Part shown: positions 17,874 through 27,266 of the stretch, in pieces
Layout of the letters: each line of letters starts with the position of its first letter
How positions within the stretch are numbered: position 1 is the first letter of the stretch
Program-made: the position numbers and the translations under genes
The notes under the pieces: generated by a model
Told to the model about the DNA's origin: nothing
What the model saw: only the letters and a program-made list of their open reading frames with translations
The model's database searches: none
DNA from: CAZIUL01 sp964542475
GTDB taxonomy: Bacteria; Planctomycetota; B15-G4; CAYZWU01
Assembly: GCA_964542475.1 (NCBI GenBank)
Contig: CAZIUL010000017.1
Coordinates: 14,173-78,172 of the forward strand
DNA: 64,000 bases
Direction: 5' to 3'

Positions 17874-19585
17874 TAATCGATCCGGCTGACGCCTGTTTCG
17901 TAGAGGATCTCCAGCTCGCCGCCGAGGTACAGGTTGCGAAAATGCCTGTGCCTACGCTTGCCGCTCGATGTCTTTGTGAGCGTGCCCTTCGGGACAAGCG
18001 CCAGCTCGCCGATGGTCACGCCGAGCTGCATGGTGACCTCGCGGCGAACGTCCTTCGAGATGTCCCGGTAGGACCTCTCGATAGGATCATCGACCTCGAC
18101 AATAATGACCAGCTTCTGCGTTCCCTGTGCCACGTCGTCAAGACCGAACGCCACGAAGCAGCCTTTCCGGAGGCCCTCGACATCGAACACCACGGCCTCG
18201 AACTCGCTCGGATCGTACTTCTTGCCGTGCAGGTTGATTCTCTCGCGCTTGCGCCCGGTCCAGAAAAACTCCGGTCCGCGCATGTAGCCGAGGTCGCCGG
18301 TGAAGAGGTACTCGCCGCGAATCGCCGCTGCGGTCTCGTCAGGAAGGTCCAGGTACTCGACGAGACGGGCATCCGTCTTCAGCCCGACCTCGCCCACTGC
18401 GCCGTCCGGAAGCTCCTCTCCGTCAGCGTCGAATATATGTACCTCGAGACCGGGATACGCCTGGCCGCAGCTGACGATCCACTGAGCCTGCTCCAGATCA
18501 ACGGTGTCAGTCACGGTCTCGGCCATGCCCGTTTTCTGCATGCCGACAATATCCACCCGCTCGGCCACAAGCGGGCCGTCGGGATCGCTGAACGTCGCCC
18601 CGCCGATGCTCTCGACGCAGCCGAAGTTCGACTTCAACGCCTCCCATTTCACTCCGTAAGGCTCGAACCGCTCGTGGAACTTTTTGAACGTGTCGAGGTG
18701 GATCCTTTCGGCGGCGTTCCAGAAGCCCTTGACATGGTCCAGGCGCACGCCTTCGAGCTCGGCCTCGGTGCACCTGTCCGCTGCGACCGCAAAGCCGAAG
18801 TTCGGGGACCAGGTCGTGGTCGCTTTCGAATCCTGCAAAACGCGCATCCACAGAGCCGGTCTGCGGATGACGTCGATCGGCGACAGCAACACCAGGGGGA
18901 TGCCGTTAACCATGCAGCACAGAAAGTTGTTCACCAGCCCCATGTCGTGGTAAAGCGGCGTCCAGTTCAGATAGATGTCATCGGAGCCGACTCCCATCCC
19001 GCGGGCCATGCCCTCGATTCCGGCTATCATGCGCTCCTGCTCCCACACGGCGATTCGCGGGAAGCCGGTGGTTCCGGAAGTCAGCTGCATGGCAGCGATG
19101 GAGTTCGGTGACGGAGCGGGTTCGGGGTCCCTCGACACCTCTCCCGCCGCCAGTCCCGCGAAACCGAATTCCAGGTGGGCGCCGGGGTTGGCCGCCTTCA
19201 GCTCCGCCTCGTCGCCGGCCATCTCTTCCGGCAGAAGCGCGACCTTCGCGCCGGTTTTCTCCACCACGTGCCTGACCACGCTCTTCAGGCTCGAGTTGAC
19301 TCCTTGAATGGCCGGCGGCGCGACCAGGAGCGGCCGGGCGCCCAGCATCAGCATGGCCAGCACGGTCGTGGCGCTGTGTTCGGGATCGACCGAAACCACC
19401 ACCCCGGCGTCCCCGGAACACAGGCCCTTCTCGTGCAGCACACCGCCGTAGCACATCGCCTTGAAGAAGAACTCCTCGCGTGACAGCCACGCGAACTCTC
19501 CCTTCACATCGACAAACGATATGCAGTGCCGGGCCGGATCGCGCTCCAAATTCTCGAAAAAACGTCCCTGAATCGTACGGCTCAT
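17873..19585 (-). CDS. Fatty acyl-AMP ligase-like (FAAL) adenylate-forming enzyme
   Basis: A 570-residue enzyme of the ANL superfamily. Visible motifs are the ATP loop LTSGTTGFPR (about 165-174), WTPLYHDMGLV typical of FAALs, the A5-type segment, FTGDLGY, the hinge WTGRKRERINLHG, and GTLTKTSSGKRRH with the catalytic lysine near the C-terminus. FAALs activate fatty acids as acyl-adenylates and load them on a carrier protein, and an acyl carrier protein gene begins right upstream. The reaction is therefore probably acyl loading on that ACP, to supply the membrane acyltransferase next to it. The stop codon is made from a MITE end plus its TA flank. A CoA ligase role is possible but less likely given the ACP. 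Confidence 0.82.
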   Translation of the reverse strand: MSRTIQGRFFENLERDPARHCISFVDVKGEFAWLSREEFFFKAMCYGGVLHEKGLCSGDAGVVVSVDPEHSATTVLAMLMLGARPLLVAPPAIQGVNSSLKSVVRHVVEKTGAKVALLPEEMAGDEAELKAANPGAHLEFGFAGLAAGEVSRDPEPAPSPNSIAAMQLTSGTTGFPRIAVWEQERMIAGIEGMARGMGVGSDDIYLNWTPLYHDMGLVNNFLCCMVNGIPLVLLSPIDVIRRPALWMRVLQDSKATTTWSPNFGFAVAADRCTEAELEGVRLDHVKGFWNAAERIHLDTFKKFHERFEPYGVKWEALKSNFGCVESIGGATFSDPDGPLVAERVDIVGMQKTGMAETVTDTVDLEQAQWIVSCGQAYPGLEVHIFDADGEELPDGAVGEVGLKTDARLVEYLDLPDETAAAIRGEYLFTGDLGYMRGPEFFWTGRKRERINLHGKKYDPSEFEAVVFDVEGLRKGCFVAFGLDDVAQGTQKLVIIVEVDDPIERSYRDISKDVRREVTMQLGVTIGELALVPKGTLTKTSSGKRRHRHFRNLYLGGELEILYETGVSRID

Positions 19586-19589
19586 CGCT

Positions 19590-19868
19590 CTATTTACTCT
19601 CTTTCTTTTCGAACACGGTCTTTGCTATCGCCGCCACGCTGTCCATGTACTCCACGCTTATCTCGAACGCCTCGAACCGGATGCCGAAAGCGTCTTCAAG
19701 CTGTGCAACGAGCTTGACCGTTCCAATGGAATCGAGAAGTCCGCCTGTGATCAGAGGAGTCGTATCCTCCAGTGACGCCGGGTCCTCTCCCGAGAGAGCG
19801 TCTTCCAGCAGCAGTCCCCTCACGGTTTTTATGATCGCACCCAAATCGTTCGTTTTGTCTTCTGTCAT
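19590..19868 (-). CDS. Acyl carrier protein
   Basis: A 92-residue four-helix carrier protein with the phosphopantetheine site GGLLDSIGTVKL (Ser47). The usual DSL is DSI here. The acidic helix after the site (VAQLEDAFGIRFEAFE) is typical. It lies four bases upstream of the FAAL gene and five bases downstream of the MBOAT gene, making a tight set of membrane acyltransferase, ACP and ligase. It most likely carries the acyl group from the ligase to the acyltransferase. Confidence 0.9.
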   Translation of the reverse strand: MTEDKTNDLGAIIKTVRGLLLEDALSGEDPASLEDTTPLITGGLLDSIGTVKLVAQLEDAFGIRFEAFEISVEYMDSVAAIAKTVFEKKESK

Positions 19869-19873
19869 CTTTG

Positions 19874-22387
19874 TCAGTCCATCAAACCAAGGAGATGAGG
19901 ATTGTCGATCAGTTCCTCGTAAAAGCCGTCAGCCATCAACCGGTGGCCCTTCGCGTTCGGATGGTGATCCCACGACGCAATGATGATCGATTCAAAGTCG
20001 GTGTTATTGAACACGTCCTCGATGCCAAGGAACTCGTAACCCAGGGGCTCGGCCGCCTCGATCGCCTCGGCGAGCAGAAACAAATCCCATTCCGGGATCT
20101 GGTCGAGCGCCTGTATCGAGTACGGCGCATTCATGTACACCGGGATCGCGCCGATCTTCTCGCACGATTTCATGATCCTGCGGAGGCCCCACTCCGTGAT
20201 CTTCTTACGCAGCGGATCCAGAGCCCGCATGATCGTATCGACGCCGTCGCCCTTCTTGACGTTCGTGGACTCGACGATCCGGTCCAGCCCGACAGGCATC
20301 CTTAAACCTTTATCGACCAGCTGGCTCAGAGTCTTTACGTTTACACGCACGTGGGACGAGAGCACGACGACATCGGGCTCGAAGGCGGCCACTTTTTGCG
20401 GCAGGTACATCACGTGCTGGACGAGTCTATAGGAAGGAACCGAGAAGTTGAGGAGTTCGTACGTTTTGCCGGATGCGCCCGGTCCCTCCGAATTGAGCCG
20501 GTCCTCGACGATTTCTTCCCACACCTCCTCGTTGCTCACGCCGGACCCCATCTCGTACGACGAGCCCAGGATTGCGATCCGGAAGGTGTTGGGGGGCTTC
20601 TCCATGGAGTACTCGCGATCGCGCATCCCCCACCGGTTGACATTCACGAGCGCGCCCTTGAAGAGGGTCTCGCTCGAGGGTACGAGTTCGTGGCGCCTCA
20701 CGTCGTTGGTCGGCCTCGCCATCGGCGTGTTGAAGATGCCGCCGGCCCAGTCGCTCGGCTTCTTGGCGCCCTTTTCCACGACCCGAGCATCGAAGCCGCC
20801 GCGGTCGAGGAGCCCTTCGTAGTAGCCGATGACCATGCGCTGGCGGTCGCGTCGATTCATGAAGTTCTCAACGATGGGAGTGACCGCGCCATCGAAGGAC
20901 GGCCCCAGCGAGGCTCGTACCTCTTCGAATCCGAACAGCGGCAGGACCAGCGCGCCGGCCGTGGTCAGGAGCGTCCAGCCGGCCGGGCCCGGCATGACCG
21001 GTTTCAGCCATTCCCGGTCAGCCACGATCTGCGCCGCGGTCCCGATCGCGAGGATCGCCGCGATAGCCAGCAGCAGCAGCGAGACCTGCTCCGTCGTGGC
21101 GTTCCCCGAACACAACAGGATGTTGCCCCACTGAGCCAACGATTCGCTGCACCAGAGAGACCAGAGCACGCAGATAAAGCAAAAGACGCCCAGCGCCTGG
21201 GCACTGCGGCGCAGGGCGCGCACCGGCGAGAGCCGGCCCTTTTCCGGCTTGCCGCGTTTGGGGTGCTTCAGCTCCCATACGGTTCCCAGCACTGCAAGCG
21301 TGCCGAGCACCCCCCAGAACAGGCCGTCCATGGGCGTGAAGGGAAATGAGCCGCGCAGCCAGAACCACTGGTAGGAGTGCAGCAGCCACGTGCAGATGAA
21401 CACGATCGCGGTCGAGGCCACCATGCCGAAAACCATCCCGCGCCGGCGGAGACGCACGAACGCCGGGTAGTAGATGATCTTCTTCATGAAATCGATCCAG
21501 TAGATGTTGATGCGGCGCCAACAGTCGGTGAAACTCGAGGCGAGGAAGTACTTGTTGTTCGTCTGGGGCAGGTGGAATCCGAACAGGTGCAGGATGCCTA
21601 CTATCAGGTGGAACTGACCGGAGACTCTCAGGTAGAGCAGGTAGCTCGTGACGGCGAACAGGGCCATACCTCCCAGGTCCTCCACCTCCGAGGCGGGCGG
21701 CGCCAGGTAGAAGTACACCGCTCGATACAGCAGCAAGTGGACGATCCCGCGCAGCATCCACTGGATCCCGCGCTGGTGGATCCGGTGCCGCTGGTCGTCG
21801 CAGTATGTCTTGAGAAACGTCCGGTAGTCGACGACCGGGAACAGGGGGAAACAGACGTTCGGCAGCATGAAGAAGTAAGAGAGCCGGTGCCAGATGGAAA
21901 CGGTTTCCTTCTCGTTGCGCAGGTCATACAGGTAGATGATAAGCCGGAACATGAACATGGCGCCCACCACAGGCAGGACCGTCGCGCTCCAGGAGGCCTC
22001 TATCCAGTTCAACCTGAACGCGGCCAGGACGCCCACGGCCGCGAAAACGAGGATCAGCCGGACCGAGTACGGTATTGGCAGGTGGCAGATCGTGACGAGC
22101 CCAAGGGCGATGAGGATCAAGATGGCGCCGGCGGATAAACCGAGGACCACGAAGATGGCGCAAAGCGAGAGGGCGAGGAAGAACGGCAGCCGCAAAGCCG
22201 GGCCGAGCCAGGCGTGTACGCAGAAGCCGAAGAAGATCACCGGGGCGATCTCAACGAATCCGAATGACTTCTCGATGCCGAACAGGCGGATGGCGAGCGT
22301 CAGCAGCCCCAGCTGGAAGGCGGTCGTCAGGAACCGGCCGATCTTTGGTGTCAGGAGCTCGGGGGTGCGTTCAGGACTCTCACTCAT
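19874..22387 (-). CDS. MBOAT-type membrane O-acyltransferase fused to an SGNH/GDSL hydrolase domain
   Basis: An 837-residue protein. The N-terminal ~480 residues hold about 12 membrane helices; KYFLASSFTDCWRRINIYW and the probable catalytic His in WLLHSYQWFW match MBOAT/AlgI-type acyltransferases. After two more helices, residues about 530-835 form an SGNH hydrolase-like domain with ILGSSYEMGSGV (Ser nucleophile) and DHHPNAKGHRLMA (Asp/His). MBOAT proteins move acyl groups onto polysaccharides or other acceptors across the membrane, and the attached SGNH domain may complete transfer or edit it outside. The ATG at 22387 is preferred over a TTG 12 bases upstream. It leads a three-gene unit with ACP and FAAL. 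Confidence 0.86.
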   Translation of the reverse strand: MSESPERTPELLTPKIGRFLTTAFQLGLLTLAIRLFGIEKSFGFVEIAPVIFFGFCVHAWLGPALRLPFFLALSLCAIFVVLGLSAGAILILIALGLVTICHLPIPYSVRLILVFAAVGVLAAFRLNWIEASWSATVLPVVGAMFMFRLIIYLYDLRNEKETVSIWHRLSYFFMLPNVCFPLFPVVDYRTFLKTYCDDQRHRIHQRGIQWMLRGIVHLLLYRAVYFYLAPPASEVEDLGGMALFAVTSYLLYLRVSGQFHLIVGILHLFGFHLPQTNNKYFLASSFTDCWRRINIYWIDFMKKIIYYPAFVRLRRRGMVFGMVASTAIVFICTWLLHSYQWFWLRGSFPFTPMDGLFWGVLGTLAVLGTVWELKHPKRGKPEKGRLSPVRALRRSAQALGVFCFICVLWSLWCSESLAQWGNILLCSGNATTEQVSLLLLAIAAILAIGTAAQIVADREWLKPVMPGPAGWTLLTTAGALVLPLFGFEEVRASLGPSFDGAVTPIVENFMNRRDRQRMVIGYYEGLLDRGGFDARVVEKGAKKPSDWAGGIFNTPMARPTNDVRRHELVPSSETLFKGALVNVNRWGMRDREYSMEKPPNTFRIAILGSSYEMGSGVSNEEVWEEIVEDRLNSEGPGASGKTYELLNFSVPSYRLVQHVMYLPQKVAAFEPDVVVLSSHVRVNVKTLSQLVDKGLRMPVGLDRIVESTNVKKGDGVDTIMRALDPLRKKITEWGLRRIMKSCEKIGAIPVYMNAPYSIQALDQIPEWDLFLLAEAIEAAEPLGYEFLGIEDVFNNTDFESIIIASWDHHPNAKGHRLMADGFYEELIDNPHLLGLMD

Positions 22388-22747
22388 TCTCGTTCCCAAA
22401 AACTGACCTCTGCGATCCTACGAGATCGAAGAACCGTTTCCAGCCGCGATTCGAGGGCGGGAAACTCCTTCCTGTGCAATCAGCATCTTCGGTATTCTTA
22501 CAACAAAACATCTCCGATATCCATCCGTTACAGAGGTTTTTTTAAGTGCCGCCGGAAGAAGAGGATGAAATATACGGGCCGGCATGGCTAAATGAACCAA
22601 GACCAAGGACGTTCCGTGTAAATAAAAATAAATCAGATGGTAAAATCTCAACAGCGGCGAGTTCTCTCATGCCGGTCACGGGATTTACAGATAGTCGGAA
22701 CAGCCGGTGCATTCAAAGCGTTTATCACATCAAATAAGGCGGCAAAC
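22388..22747. other. Divergent intergenic region with a MITE end
   Basis: This 360-bp region separates the minus-strand acyltransferase set from the plus-strand glycoside hydrolase set and should hold both promoters. A partial MITE end is at 22546-22579. An A/T-rich stretch at about 22613-22650 precedes the plus-strand gene, but I cannot fix a promoter with confidence. Confidence 0.4.
22546..22579 (+). mobile_element. Partial MITE, one end
   Basis: The sequence GTGCCG, then GAGGATGAAATATACGGGC, matches the right end of the 174-bp element with a few changes. The TA flank directly after it is not kept. It lies in the divergent promoter region. Confidence 0.5.
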
Positions 22748-25741
22748 ATGAGAATCAGCAGAATCACAACACGAACAATTCTCTCCGTTTCCTGTGTTTC
22801 AGTGTTAACCCTGCTTGTTTTTCCCGCATGCGGGGCTGACGAACCTGCATACGTCTCCAGGTCATGCACCATCGTCCATGCCATTGATGCGTCCAGGCAG
22901 GTGAAACTAGCCGGCAAGGAGGTTCGGAGGTATGTCTACCTTCGAACCGACATGCTTCTGCCTATTTCGGGGAAGATGCCCGAAAAAGGCGACGCCATCG
23001 TTCTTGAACAAGACAAGGAGCTCGGAGGGCAGGAGTACCGGTTGAAGACAGTCGACAAGGGCGGCCGCCGCATAATAAACATCACCGGCGGCAGCGCTGT
23101 AGCGGTTCTGTATGGCGCCTATGAATTCGCCGAAAAGCTGGGTGTCCGGTTTCAGCTCGACTGTGATATCGTGCCCGACAAGAAGATAAAGCTGCACCTC
23201 GGTGAATTCGACGAAAACCATTCGCCTCTGTTTGAGACGCGCGGGATCAATCCGTTCCATGATTTCTTCGAAGGACCGGATTGGTGGAGCAGGGACGACT
23301 ACCTTGTCTACATCACGCACCTTGCCCGCATGCGCATGAACTTTATCGGGTTTCACTGTTATCCCGAGGGCAACGTCGGCCCGGAACCGCTGGTGTGGAT
23401 CGGCCTCGATGGCGGTTTTGATCCGGAAACAGGGGAGGTAAAAGCAAGCTATCCAAGCCGCTGGGCGGCAACGATGGGAGACGGCGATGCATGGGGATAT
23501 GCGGACACGCCGTCTTCTAAGCTTTGTGCGGGTATCTCTCAGCTCTTTGAAACAGATATGTACGGGCAAAAGATCATGGGCGGCGTGGCATTCAACAAGC
23601 AGACACCAGAGGATTCCAATGGTGTGTTCAACCGTACAGCGGAGCTGCTGAAGGCTGCCTTTACAAGGGCGAAACAGCTTGGTGTAAAGACCTGTATCGG
23701 CACGGAGACACCCCTGCACCTGCCGAAGGCGGTCGAGCAGAGAATCATGTCGGCGGGCTGTGATCCCAGCGATCCGAAGGTCAGGCAGGGTGTATACAAG
23801 GCGATGTTCCAGCGGATCGAAACATCGCATCCGCTCGACTACTACTGGCTCTGGACGCCGGAAGGTTGGACGTGGGGCGGCAACAAGCCTGAACAGTACA
23901 AGGCAACGGTCAACGATATCAACGCGGCGCTGGGTGCCCTGAAGGCGTTGGGTGATCCGTTCACGCTGGCGACCTGCGGCTGGGTGCTCGGTCCGAACCA
24001 TGACCGCGCCGCGCTGGATAACGAACTGCCGAAGAGCTCGCCGATGAGCTGTATCAACCGCAAAGTCGGGCATGATCCCGTTGAGCAAGGGTTCGCCCGC
24101 GTCACGGGCCGCCCCAAGTGGGCGATTCCATGGATGGAGAACGACCCGAACATGGTAGGACCCCAGCCCTGGGTCGGCCGGATGCGTGCGGATGCCGCGG
24201 ATGCAAAGAAGTACGGCTGTACCGGGCTGCTCGGTATCCACTGGCGGACGCGGGTAGTGAGCATGAACGTCGTTGCCCTGGCGCAAGCCGGGTGGGAACA
24301 GCCGTGGGCCGGCATCGAGAAAGAGATCCCTCCGGAAGTCTCTTTCGGGGCGCAGGACGGTAAAACCGCAAGCTTCGACGCCCCGGTGGATAACACCGAA
24401 CAGGACACGATCTACCAGACCGTCAGGTATGACGTGAGCAGCTACCGGCTCGCAATCCCGAAGGGAACCTATACCGTTACGCTCAAGTTCAATGAGCCGC
24501 ATTACGGGGAATCCGGCAAGCGCCGGTTCGGAGCGAAGGTTCAAGGAAAGACTGTTGTCGAGAAGCTGGACATGGTTGCGAAGGCGGGCAAAAACCACGC
24601 GATCGACATTGCCGCCGAGAAGGTACGTGTCCCAAACGGAGTGCTGAACATAGAGTTTGTCCATGACATCGAGCTGCCCTGTATTGCGGGCATGGAGATC
24701 GTCGGGACACAGGATGCAGTGAACCAGTTCAAGGCCCGGCCGTATGCCCGGCGGATCAACTGCGGCGGGGGCGCCTGGCAGGAGTTCGAAGCTGATGCCG
24801 TCAGCAAGGCGGCCGGGGCGGGCGGCCGCACTGCGCCCGTGAAGGGGTTTTATCTCGACTGGTGTGAGGCCCGGTTTGGCAAGAATGTCGCGGAAGAAGC
24901 GGCCCGGATCTTTGCGGATATCGACGGCGTGGCGTTTCCCGAGATATCCGGGTGGAAGAACGGCCCCGGCGGAATAAGCCACGAGGGCGGGTCGTGGGAA
25001 AATGAATCCCAACGTTTTGCTTTTGTCGACAAGCTCGCGGCGCTGCGCGACAAGGTTAAGGGTGCCGGCAACCTGGAGCGGTTCGATTACTGGCTGCACA
25101 CCTTTGAATACAGCCGCGCGATAAAGGAGTACGGCAGCGCCTGCAGCGAGTTGCAGCGGCTGAAGGAGGCTATCGGAAAGGCAGAGGATGACGCTGCGAA
25201 AAGGGAGCGGGCGAAAGAGGCCCTGGCCGCGCGTATCAAGGTGGTGCGCACCTGGGAGAAGGCGATCACACACCAGATAGCTGCCGTGCAGACCCCGGGC
25301 GAGATGGGCACATTGGCCAACCTCGAGACCCACAACCGCCTGACTCGCTGGACCGGCACCGATGAGGAACTCGAAAAGATACTCGAAGAGCCGCTTGGCA
25401 AAGAGGCCGTCTTGTCAATGGCATATGGAGGCCCGGACCGAATCATCGTGCCGACCAGGCGGACAATCGTTGCAGAAGGCGAGGAGCTTTCGATCAAGGC
25501 CATACTGCTCTTCAAGGAAGGCGTCAAGGATGCGGTGATCAGGTACAGGCCGATGGGCGGGGAGGAATGGAATGAACTGCCTCTCAAACATGTGGCAAGA
25601 GCGGTCTACAGATGCAAAATGCCCGCTGCCGCATGTGACATCGAGTATTACATCAAGGCCGATGCCAAGGGCGGCGGCTCTTTTGTATGGCCGGTGACAG
25701 CGCCCGCCTTGAACCACACGGTGGCAATGATGGAGAGATGA
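22748..25741 (+). CDS. Large secreted glycoside-hydrolase-like protein with malectin-like domain
   Basis: A 997-residue secreted protein. A signal peptide (about 1-30) ends near a possible lipobox (VFPACG). Residues 35-155 resemble the N-terminal domain of GH67/GH20-type enzymes (KLAGKEVRRYVYLRTDMLLP, GGSAVAVLYGAYEFAEKLGVRF). A TIM-barrel-like region follows (about 160-520) with MRMNFIGFHCYPEG, GVKTCIGTETPLHLP and YYWLWTPEGWTW. Residues 545-660 look like a malectin-type sugar-binding domain (TIYQTVRYDVSSYRLAIPKG). The C-terminal part is helical and ends in a small beta domain. It probably acts on extracellular polysaccharide, with the exact activity unknown. The ATG at 22748 has AAGGCGG upstream. 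A sugar porter and a UroD-family gene follow on the same strand. Confidence 0.78.
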   Translation: MRISRITTRTILSVSCVSVLTLLVFPACGADEPAYVSRSCTIVHAIDASRQVKLAGKEVRRYVYLRTDMLLPISGKMPEKGDAIVLEQDKELGGQEYRLKTVDKGGRRIINITGGSAVAVLYGAYEFAEKLGVRFQLDCDIVPDKKIKLHLGEFDENHSPLFETRGINPFHDFFEGPDWWSRDDYLVYITHLARMRMNFIGFHCYPEGNVGPEPLVWIGLDGGFDPETGEVKASYPSRWAATMGDGDAWGYADTPSSKLCAGISQLFETDMYGQKIMGGVAFNKQTPEDSNGVFNRTAELLKAAFTRAKQLGVKTCIGTETPLHLPKAVEQRIMSAGCDPSDPKVRQGVYKAMFQRIETSHPLDYYWLWTPEGWTWGGNKPEQYKATVNDINAALGALKALGDPFTLATCGWVLGPNHDRAALDNELPKSSPMSCINRKVGHDPVEQGFARVTGRPKWAIPWMENDPNMVGPQPWVGRMRADAADAKKYGCTGLLGIHWRTRVVSMNVVALAQAGWEQPWAGIEKEIPPEVSFGAQDGKTASFDAPVDNTEQDTIYQTVRYDVSSYRLAIPKGTYTVTLKFNEPHYGESGKRRFGAKVQGKTVVEKLDMVAKAGKNHAIDIAAEKVRVPNGVLNIEFVHDIELPCIAGMEIVGTQDAVNQFKARPYARRINCGGGAWQEFEADAVSKAAGAGGRTAPVKGFYLDWCEARFGKNVAEEAARIFADIDGVAFPEISGWKNGPGGISHEGGSWENESQRFAFVDKLAALRDKVKGAGNLERFDYWLHTFEYSRAIKEYGSACSELQRLKEAIGKAEDDAAKRERAKEALAARIKVVRTWEKAITHQIAAVQTPGEMGTLANLETHNRLTRWTGTDEELEKILEEPLGKEAVLSMAYGGPDRIIVPTRRTIVAEGEELSIKAILLFKEGVKDAVIRYRPMGGEEWNELPLKHVARAVYRCKMPAAACDIEYYIKADAKGGGSFVWPVTAPALNHTVAMMER

Positions 25742-25854
25742 TCGAGCGGCCGGTATTAACGAAATTCTGACCGAACTCTTCAACTGTACACCGGATGCCG
25801 ACGGTCGCTTTGATATCGTTCGCGAGGCATTATCCCCGATTTGACAGGGAAAAA

Positions 25855-27264
25855 ATGAAAGAGACAAGGTACATGGATGATCGCAGGGACCGCGGCAGCT
25901 TGCTCTACCTGGTGGCCATAACACTCGTGGCCGCGCTCGGCGGTATGCTCTTCGGGTATGACACGGGCGTGATATCAGGGGCGATAGGGTTTCTCAAGGA
26001 GACATTCGGCCTGTCGCCTGAAATGGAGGGGTGGGCCGCGTCCAGCGCCCTGGTCGGCTGCATGCTCGGGGTCGCCTTTGCAGGCATGCTCGCCGACAGG
26101 TTCGGCAGGAAGAAGGTTCTTGTTCTTGCAGCGGTCTTTTTTCTGGTTTCCGCGATAGGAACGGCGATCCCGGAAACCCTGACTCAGTTTGTTGTATTCA
26201 GGATCATCGGCGGGCTCGGGGTGGGAATGGCATCCATGATATCCCCGATGTACATAGCCGAAGTCACGCCCGCTCGAATCCGGGGGCGCATGGTCTCTGT
26301 CAATCAGCTCGCGATAGTGGGCGGTATATTCGTTGTCTATTTCGTCAACATGTTCATAGAGAGCAGGGGGGACGAGGCATGGGATCTCGCATACGGATGG
26401 CGATGGATGTTCGGCAGCGAGTCCTTTCCAGCCGCGCTGCTGCTGATACTGGCCCTGCTGATTCCCGAGAGCCCCCGGTGGCTGTCCAAACAGGGCAAAC
26501 AGGACCGTGCGGAGCGCGTGCTCCGAAAAATCGGCGGGTCCGGCCACGCCCGGGCCGAGATCACGGGAATCGAGGCCGCCCTCCGGCAGGAAGGCTCCAG
26601 CGTGGCCGAGCTCTTCAAGCCCGGCATGTTTTTTGTCCTGGTCCTCGGTGTGATGCTCGCGTTCCTCCAGCAGGTGACGGGCATAAACGTCTTTCTCTAT
26701 TTCGGTCCCGAGATTTTCAAGCAGTTCGGCAGCACCATTGACGCCGCTCTCCTCCAGCAGGTGGTCATCGGCATTGCCAACATGGTATTTACGCTGCTGG
26801 CCATCTGGACGGTGGACAAGATAGGCAGGAAGCCCCTGCTGATCGTTGGTGCGGCGGGAATGGGCATTTCGCTGTTTATCCAGGGCTTCTGTGCGGTCAA
26901 CGACATCATGAGCAAGTGGCTCCTGCTCCTCGTGGTCGGATACGTGGCTTCCTTCGCCCTCTCCCTGGGCCCGGTGGTATGGGTCTACCTCTCGGAAATA
27001 TTCCCCAACAAGATACGTGGGCGGGCAATGGGAATCTCCACGTTCGTCCTGTGGTTATCCTGCTGGAGCGTGTCTCAGACCTTTCCCATGATGGATGAGG
27101 ATCCCCGGCTTGTGGAAAAGTTAAATCACGGCTTCCCTTTCTTTGTCTACGGTTTCTTTTGCGTGGTAACCATATTGTTCGTCTGGAAGTTCGTACCGGA
27201 GACGAAGGGCAAATCCCTTGAGGATATAGAAAAAATGTGGACAAGGAAAAGAAAGGAGAAGTAA
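25855..27264 (+). CDS. MFS sugar:proton symporter (sugar porter family)
   Basis: A 469-residue, 12-helix major facilitator of the sugar porter family. Diagnostic motifs are GGMLFGYDTGVISGA in helix 1, DRFGRKK in loop 2-3, IPESPRWL after helix 6, the QQVTGIN sequence of helix 7, DKIGRKPL in loop 8-9 and the C-terminal PETKGKSLEDIE. Relatives such as XylE and GalP import pentoses or hexoses with protons. The QQxxGxN motif supports sugar binding, but the substrate cannot be read from sequence. The ATG at 25855 is chosen as the start directly before the conserved N-terminus; a methionine six codons later is also possible. The next gene starts three bases after its stop. Confidence 0.92.
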   Translation: MKETRYMDDRRDRGSLLYLVAITLVAALGGMLFGYDTGVISGAIGFLKETFGLSPEMEGWAASSALVGCMLGVAFAGMLADRFGRKKVLVLAAVFFLVSAIGTAIPETLTQFVVFRIIGGLGVGMASMISPMYIAEVTPARIRGRMVSVNQLAIVGGIFVVYFVNMFIESRGDEAWDLAYGWRWMFGSESFPAALLLILALLIPESPRWLSKQGKQDRAERVLRKIGGSGHARAEITGIEAALRQEGSSVAELFKPGMFFVLVLGVMLAFLQQVTGINVFLYFGPEIFKQFGSTIDAALLQQVVIGIANMVFTLLAIWTVDKIGRKPLLIVGAAGMGISLFIQGFCAVNDIMSKWLLLLVVGYVASFALSLGPVVWVYLSEIFPNKIRGRAMGISTFVLWLSCWSVSQTFPMMDEDPRLVEKLNHGFPFFVYGFFCVVTILFVWKFVPETKGKSLEDIEKMWTRKRKEK

Positions 27265-27266
27265 TC

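Noticed and set aside
17606..19111. A 501-codon plus-strand open frame
   Set aside because: Mostly antisense to the FAAL-like gene, which has clear ANL motifs.
22907..25333. An 808-codon open frame on the minus strand
   Set aside because: It runs antisense to the glycoside-hydrolase-like gene, has no family features or signal, and reflects GC-rich codon bias of the real plus-strand gene.
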